A DNA stretch of 64,000 bases, taken from NCBI GenBank assembly GCA_965204565.1, contig CBDBEU010000003.1:372001-436000 (forward strand). The letters are read 5' to 3'. A model generated the notes under the pieces. That model saw nothing but the letters and a program-made list of their open reading frames with translations. It had not been told where the DNA came from and made no database searches. The translations under genes and the position numbers were made by a program. Of the stretch, positions 59,378 through 64,000 are shown piece after piece (the first letter of the stretch is position 1; each line of letters starts with the position of its first letter). The stretch comes from CBDBEU01 sp965204565. Its GTDB lineage: Bacteria; Pseudomonadota; Alphaproteobacteria; Rhizobiales; TMED25.

Positions 59378-60228
59378 CGCGACACCGCATCGGCCAGTGC
59401 ACGGCGCACCATAGCGCGGATCAGGTCGCGCTTGTAGTCGGCATCGGAGTGCATATCCTGATGGGGCTCAATGGCGCTTGCCGCGTCATCGGCGGCGGCG
59501 CGGAAGGCACCATCTTCGGCGGCGCTGCCTACCAGTGTTGCTTCAGCCTCTGGCGCGCGCATCGGACGGTCAATAACATTGCCAAGGGTGATGCGGGCCT
59601 TGGCGATCTTGCCGTCGGCCAGGCGAATGAAGGCCGCCGCCATCACGATCGCATAATCGCCGGCGCGCCGGGCAAATTCGGCAAAGCCGGTCTTCCAGCT
59701 TGCATCGGGAAGCGGCAGGCGGATTTCTACCACCATCTCGCCCGGCTCGAGGGTGGTAGAAAAAACGGTGTCGAAAAATTCGCTGACCTTTATCTGGCGC
59801 TCTCCATCCGGCCCGCGCGCAATGATCCGGGCTTCGGCAGCGAGCGCCAGTGTGCACCATTCCGATGCCGGGTCGGCATGGGCAAGGCTGCCGGCAAAGG
59901 TGCCGCGCATGCGGATCGGAACATGGGCGATGTGATGGGTGACAATCGGCAACAGGGCGCCCAGCGGTCCATCGGCAACGGGCTGCTCGAATGCCCGGTG
60001 GCGGGCCAGCGCGCCAATCCGCAGTGTGCCGGCTTCGGTGCGAAGGAAATCGAGCTCGCCAATGCGGTTGATGTCGACGAGCCTGGTGGGCCGGGCAAGA
60101 CGGAAATTCATCGTCGGCACCAGGCTCTGGCCACCGGCTAGGATGCGGGCTTCCTCGTCCTCGGCCAGCAGGCCGACCGCTTCATCGATGCCGGCCGGCA
60201 CCGAATACTCAAATCGTGCTGGTTTCAT
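59374..60228 (-). CDS. FAD-binding medium subunit of the Mo-hydroxylase
   Basis: This 284-residue FAD subunit has 'ILAGGQSLVPTMNFRLARP' and 'RMRGTFAGSLAHADPASEW', the family's FAD-binding blocks. It passes electrons to the external acceptor. The start at 60228 matches the family N-terminus 'MKPARFEYSVPA'. It is the first gene of the operon M-L1-S-L2 and is divergent from the cupin genes; the promoter should lie in 60229-60371. Confidence 0.93.
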   Translation of the reverse strand: MKPARFEYSVPAGIDEAVGLLAEDEEARILAGGQSLVPTMNFRLARPTRLVDINRIGELDFLRTEAGTLRIGALARHRAFEQPVADGPLGALLPIVTHHIAHVPIRMRGTFAGSLAHADPASEWCTLALAAEARIIARGPDGERQIKVSEFFDTVFSTTLEPGEMVVEIRLPLPDASWKTGFAEFARRAGDYAIVMAAAFIRLADGKIAKARITLGNVIDRPMRAPEAEATLVGSAAEDGAFRAAADDAASAIEPHQDMHSDADYKRDLIRAMVRRALADAVSR

Positions 60229-60371
60229 GTGCGCACCAATCCCCGAGCCTCGCCATGTTCTCAAAGCTTATCGAATGGGCAACACCGTTCAACCCCCGGC
60301 GAAAATTGTTTGTCATGTTGATTGGCCCCCTGGTCGGTGTTTTAATTGGTCAAGGCTTGTCAGAGGGCGGT
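60229..60371. promoter_or_regulatory. Divergent promoter region, Mo-hydroxylase and cupin operons
   Basis: The 143-bp gap separates the starts of two divergent operons that probably serve one pathway, so both promoters and any shared operator must lie here. I could not identify a regulator site, and no regulator gene is adjacent. Confidence 0.5.
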
Positions 60372-60761
60372 ATGAGCGACACAGCGCGTGTTCTCAATTC
60401 GGGGCCTGGATGTCCCGAACTCAAATTGGTGGAGGGCGCAGGCGATGCTCGTGCGATCGCTTGGCCCGGTGTGGGATCAAAATTGCGCTCAATGGCGCGG
60501 ATCAAGCTCGAGGCGGGGGCCGCCACGGTCAGACTCGCCCATGAGATGGAGGCGGTCTATTGCGCGATCAGCGGAACCGGCATTGTTGAGGATCCCGACC
60601 TCGGCCACTCCCAGCCATTGATCAAGGGCTCGATGGTTCATGTGGAACCGGGCACGGCCTACCGTTTTGTCTCCGATCCGGGCGGCATGGAGCTGGTCGG
60701 GGGGCCCTGCCCGCCCGATCCGGCACTCTATCGCGATTTCATGGCTGGCGGCGCGGGTTAG
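60372..60761 (+). CDS. Cupin-domain protein 1
   Basis: This 129-residue small cupin has a beta-barrel pattern 'MARIKLEAGAATVRLAHEMEAVYCAISGTGIV' and a C-terminal 'GSMVHVEPGTAYRF'. The canonical His pair of metal-binding cupins is only partly present (one His, then Glu), so metal binding is unsure. It is 13 bp upstream of a second cupin of the same size. The start at 60372 was chosen because a long upstream in-frame extension crosses the divergent operon start. Confidence 0.8.
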   Translation: MSDTARVLNSGPGCPELKLVEGAGDARAIAWPGVGSKLRSMARIKLEAGAATVRLAHEMEAVYCAISGTGIVEDPDLGHSQPLIKGSMVHVEPGTAYRFVSDPGGMELVGGPCPPDPALYRDFMAGGAG

Positions 60762-60774
60762 GCGGGGCGGAACA

Positions 60775-61167
60775 ATGGCAATACGCGTATTTCACATCGA
60801 CAAGCCCGACGTCATTCTGCCGCCTGTGATCTCAAAGGATGCACGGCTGGTGGTCTGGGCCGGCATAGGTGCGGAAACCGCAAATATGAACTATGTTCGC
60901 CTGGAGCCCGGCGAGGCCAATATTCCACATATCCATGCCCGCTCCGAAGACACGATCTTCGTGATCGAGGGACATGGCACGATCCGCGATTTTGACCATG
61001 ATCTGGAACTGCCTTTCAAGGCGGGGCAGGCACTGCAAGTGCCGGTGGGGGTGCGGCATGCGGTTGCCGCCGACCGCGGCGTCGGCACGATCAGCGTTGG
61101 CGGTCCGTGCCCTGCCGATTACGACATGCTGAAGGCGGCCGGAATCGAACTCGAACAGAATTCCTGA
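60775..61167 (+). CDS. Cupin-domain protein 2
   Basis: This 130-residue cupin has a metal-binding-like motif 'GEANIPHIHARSEDTIFVIEGHGTI' (two His and a Glu) and 'QALQVPVGVRHAV' in the second motif. It may be a metal-dependent isomerase, dioxygenase or ligand-binding protein. It lies between cupin 1 and the cyclase gene. The true frame begins at 60775. Confidence 0.85.
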   Translation: MAIRVFHIDKPDVILPPVISKDARLVVWAGIGAETANMNYVRLEPGEANIPHIHARSEDTIFVIEGHGTIRDFDHDLELPFKAGQALQVPVGVRHAVAADRGVGTISVGGPCPADYDMLKAAGIELEQNS

Positions 61168-61254
61168 ACCCTCCTCGGGAGCTAGTTTTGCGGCGTTGGC
61201 GATGCAGGCGCGCTGAACCGGGGAGATGAACGAACATAAAGAAGGAATCCGCGT

Positions 61255-62097
61255 ATGAAGATCGTCGATATGTCGCACACCATGAATGCACACACGCCTG
61301 GATGGGTCGGATATTCGTCCAACCGGATGTACTACGCCCAGAATATCCAGACCGTGCACATCAATGCCCAGCGGGTGGATACTGCGCTGCATGTCGGGAC
61401 CCATATTGACGGCGCACTGCATGGCAGCGATGTGCCCAACGGCGACATGGCCTCCTATCCGCTCGAATTCATGGTCGGCAAGGGAGCGATCATCGACATC
61501 TCCGACAAGGTCGGCGACTGGGATGTGATCACGCCAGATATGGTCGAGGCCGCCGGCGTGCCGATTGAGGAAGATGACATTCTGATCCTGCATACCGGCT
61601 ATCACAAATATTATCAGGGCCAGCCAAAGCAGGATCTTGAGCGCTATTTCTGCTTTGCCCCGGGCGGCGGCATGGACCTGCTTTATTGGATGTTCGAGAA
61701 GAAAATCCGCTGGTGGGGCGTTGATATCGGCACCGCCGATCATCCGATGAACACCACCATCCGCAATATGCGCCCTGACCTTGCCAGGCGCTTCGAGGAG
61801 CATCGCGGCAAGCCGATGGCGGGAATTTTCCCCGATTATGAGTACACCCACAAGCCGTCTGGCCGGCTGGTGCGATCAAATGTGTTCCCGTTCCATAATC
61901 TGGCTTTCCAGGAGGGACTGACACATGCTGAAAATCTCGGCGGCGACATTGAGACGGTGCTCAATCAGCGCGCGATCATCGGCGCGTTCCCTTGGAAATA
62001 TGAAGGCCTTGAAGCGTGCCCGTGCCGCATCGTGGCGTTTCTTGATTGCGGCGACATGAATGTCGAGCAACTGGGCGCTGCCTTTGGCGGAAAGTGA
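61255..62097 (+). CDS. Cyclase-family (kynurenine-formamidase-like) metal hydrolase
   Basis: This 280-residue protein of the cyclase superfamily has the metal-binding motif HxGTHxD in 'LHVGTHIDGALH'. Members hydrolyse N-formylkynurenine, isatin or cyclic amides, or act in polyketide cyclisation. In this setting, a ring-opening amide hydrolysis after Mo-dependent hydroxylation is plausible. A ribosome site AAGGAAT precedes the start. The downstream region is an IS1380 remnant. Confidence 0.85.
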   Translation: MKIVDMSHTMNAHTPGWVGYSSNRMYYAQNIQTVHINAQRVDTALHVGTHIDGALHGSDVPNGDMASYPLEFMVGKGAIIDISDKVGDWDVITPDMVEAAGVPIEEDDILILHTGYHKYYQGQPKQDLERYFCFAPGGGMDLLYWMFEKKIRWWGVDIGTADHPMNTTIRNMRPDLARRFEEHRGKPMAGIFPDYEYTHKPSGRLVRSNVFPFHNLAFQEGLTHAENLGGDIETVLNQRAIIGAFPWKYEGLEACPCRIVAFLDCGDMNVEQLGAAFGGK

Positions 62098-62099
62098 GT

Positions 62100-62575
62100 A
62101 TCTAACCTGCCGGGCCAGCCGGCCGGCAGACGCAGCCTCGGCATCAACGCCACGCCGTCCGGCCACCTGCCGCATCACCGGATCGAGCGCCGGAAGATCC
62201 GCGTCATTCACATCATCATATCCGGCCGATCGCCCGAAGACCGGCTGCCGCAAAAGCCCGGCCACGGAATGCAGACGGTTGTGGACGGTTCGCGTATCTC
62301 CGAGAGGAAAGTCGACAATATCGTGCAATCCCGGGGTCTCGTTCAACTCCCGGAACAGCAACGGGCCACCGTCGGAACCGATCTTCGAGCCATGGCATTC
62401 CAGCCGCACCCACCAGCCGCTCCCGACTTTCGAAACCGAGCCTGATATCACCCGTTTCGCCTGCTCCCTGCGGGTGATCCGTGATCCCCCCTACAGCCCA
62501 CACAACATGCTGAAATATGACATGTTACTGGCTGTCGGAGGCGCGAAAACGTCACGTTACCTAGGGAATGTGGGA
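62100..62575 (-). mobile_element. IS1380-family left end and N-terminal transposase remnant
   Basis: An inverted copy of the IS1380 piece at 40081-40430, longer at the 3' side ('WWVRLECHGSKIGSDGGPL', 'RQPVFGRSAGYDDVNDADLPALDPVMRQVAG', stop near 62105). Its outer end lies at about 62575, inside the first codons of the alpha/beta hydrolase gene. The transposase core is missing. Confidence 0.8.
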
Positions 62576-63327
62576 TCAAACGATTCGATTCAGATGGTGT
62601 TGAGATTGCCTACCGGATTGAGGGTGTCGGCAAGCCGATCCTTTTGATCCACGGCTTCGGCTCCAATCATCAGGTCAACTGGGTTGATACCGGCTGGTTC
62701 AAGTTTCTCACAGGCGAGGGGCGCAAGGTGATCGCGATCGACAATCGCGGTCATGGACAAAGTGAAAAGCTCTACGACAAGGCGCTCTATGGCGCACCGC
62801 AAATGGCCAAAGATGCGCGCAATCTTCTCGATCATCTAAAGATCGAGAGCATCGATGTAATAGGCTATTCGATGGGCGCCCGGATCACCGCGTTTTTGGC
62901 GATGAACCACGGCCCCAGAGTGCATAGTGCGGTTTTGGGCGGTCTTGCTGAGGGCATGATCAAGGGCGTTGGGGCACCAGGCCCGATTGCCGCAGCTTTG
63001 AAAGCGCCCTCTGCTGCGCATCTGCGCGATCGGCGTCAGATTGACTATCGCAGGTTTGCCGAAGCGACCAAAAGCGATTTAAAAGCGCTGGCGGCGTGCA
63101 TCAATGGTGCACGGGCCAAGATTACGCCAGAGGAAGTGGCGAAAATCGGCTGTCCGGTTTTAGTGGCTGCCGGCAGCGATGATGAAATCGCCGGGCCGGC
63201 GCAATATCTGGCCGATCTCATTCCCGGCGCACGGGCCTTTGTGATCGAGGGCAAGGATCACATGACCAGCGTTGGTGCGCGCGACTTCAAGCACGCTGTC
63301 GGCCGGTTTCTTGCCAGGCGCGCGTGA
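62576..63327 (+). pseudogene. Alpha/beta hydrolase, 5' end removed by IS1380
   Basis: Native coding sequence starts at 'KRFDSDGVEIAYRIEG' right after the IS end and runs to 63327 with nucleophile elbow 'GYSMGAR' (Ser), oxyanion 'HGFGSN' and the late His in 'KDHMTS'. The native start codon has been replaced by IS DNA and no in-frame ATG or GTG lies upstream. Only a weak TTG at 62644 would restart, losing the first strand. The catalytic core is otherwise intact. It precedes cysE, as in related genomes. Confidence 0.78.
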
Positions 63328-63428
63328 GGTGAGCGTCAAACCTGCCGGGCAGTATAAATGTCGCAATCGGATGGCAGAACCGCTATATAGATCGAGAATT
63401 GGCCGCTATCAGGCTAGGAGGATGAGTC

Positions 63429-64000
63429 ATGGCTGAACAGCAAATTCCCAGTTCACGCGCGCAGAAAGTGGCGGCGTGTGATCCGGTGTGGAGCCAGATC
63501 AGGGAAGAGGCCGAAGCTGCCGCTGCAGCCGAGCCGGCGCTTGCGGCTTTTCTGCATGCCACCGTTCTCGGGCATGAACGACTTGAGCGCGGTCTGTCGC
63601 TGAGGCTGGCGCAATTGCTTGAAAGTGCCGATGTTGCAGCAAGTGTGATCCGTGAAGTGATGGGGGAGGCCTATCATGCCGATGCTTCGATCTGCGAGGC
63701 CCTGAGAGCCGACATCTGTGCTGTCTATGACCGCGACCCTGCGTGCTCGCGCTATATCGATCCGATGCTGTTCTTCAAGGGTTTTCAAGCGCTTCAGACT
63801 CATCGTGTGGCACATTGGCTGTGGGGCGAGGGGCGGCATGATTTTGCCTATTATCTGCAAAGCCGCACCTCAAAGGTGTTCAGTGTCGATATTCATCCCG
63901 CCGCTCCAATCGGACGCGGTGTGTTTTTCGACCATGCCACGGGTATCGTGATCGGCGAGACGGCGGTGATCGAAGATGATGTATCGATGCTGCACGGAGT
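63429..64000 (+). CDS. cysE: Serine O-acetyltransferase, N-terminal part
   Basis: The ATG at 63429 (ribosome site GGAGGATG) opens a frame that runs off the window after ~190 codons. It shows the CysE helical N-terminal domain ('WSQIREEAEAAAAAEPALAAFLHATVLGH') and the start of the left-handed beta-helix ('DIHPAAPIGRGVFFDHATGIVIGETAVI'). It makes O-acetylserine for cysteine synthesis. Confidence 0.95.
   Translation, partial: MAEQQIPSSRAQKVAACDPVWSQIREEAEAAAAAEPALAAFLHATVLGHERLERGLSLRLAQLLESADVAASVIREVMGEAYHADASICEALRADICAVYDRDPACSRYIDPMLFFKGFQALQTHRVAHWLWGEGRHDFAYYLQSRTSKVFSVDIHPAAPIGRGVFFDHATGIVIGETAVIEDDVSMLHG

Noticed and set aside
54326..60228. Carbon monoxide dehydrogenase (form I coxMSL)
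   Set aside because: Neither large subunit has the AYxCSFR active-site motif, and the gene order M-L-S-L differs from cox M-S-L.
62060..62647. Plus-strand open frame across the IS1380 remnant as a gene
   Set aside because: It runs antisense to the recognisable transposase fragment and shows no family features.

Overview
The window is chromosome-like DNA from an alphaproteobacterium, most likely of the Hyphomicrobiales (Rhizobiales). The supporting signs are high G+C coding sequence, the hemC-hemD-Mic60-hemY block, a DUF1194 protein, pot- and tct-type transporters, a palindromic intergenic element of the rhizobial type, and an alpha/beta hydrolase-cysE pair. No taxonomic marker was searched, so this placement is inference.

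Layout. Positions 1-6062 hold a selenocysteine module: selA (partial), selB, the tRNA-Sec gene, a flavoprotein-SelD fusion, and a convergent GrdB-like selenoprotein gene read through an in-frame TGA with a clear SECIS-like hairpin behind it. 6086-8057 is an IS5-type element that carries an AT-rich secreted trypsin-like protease gene. 8106-12139 encodes a putrescine/spermidine-type ABC importer, followed by the stub of an aminotransferase cut by IS debris (12470-14180). 14334-24844 is mostly core: a MarR regulator, acs, an EVE protein, gpsA, tsaD and the haem genes. 24989-25064 is tRNA-Thr, followed by a broken IS5 copy. 26018-30814 holds a tripartite tricarboxylate transporter (TctABC) and an M20 peptidase. 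31176-33099 is a second copy of the protease-bearing element. 33382-35253 holds two isocitrate-lyase/PEP-mutase paralogues. 35682-42049 is an IS graveyard around an SDR enzyme, a frameshifted response regulator, a DUF1194 protein and an RND-pump remnant. 42399-44177 holds an aldo/keto reductase, infA and a zinc-ribbon protein. 44588-45404 is a decayed third IS copy without the protease.

45567-62097 looks like a catabolic island: an old-yellow-enzyme-like protein, a three-domain RidA protein, a Rieske oxygenase, a five-gene branched-chain-amino-acid-type ABC importer, a molybdenum hydroxylase operon with two large subunits for one medium and one small subunit, two cupins and a metal-dependent cyclase/hydrolase. 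Import, hydroxylation, imine hydrolysis and ring opening of an N-containing aromatic would fit, but the substrate is inference. The right edge holds an alpha/beta hydrolase whose 5' end was removed by an IS1380 remnant, and the start of cysE.

Most notable: (1) a secreted serine protease carried at the same internal site of two IS copies; (2) a single-chain triple RidA built from exact 414-bp repeats; (3) the selenoprotein with its SECIS hairpin, whose upstream region was severed by an IS 24 bp before the start codon; (4) the two-large-subunit Mo-hydroxylase operon. No recognised transposase reading frame appears intact, so the genome seems to have passed through an IS expansion followed by decay.
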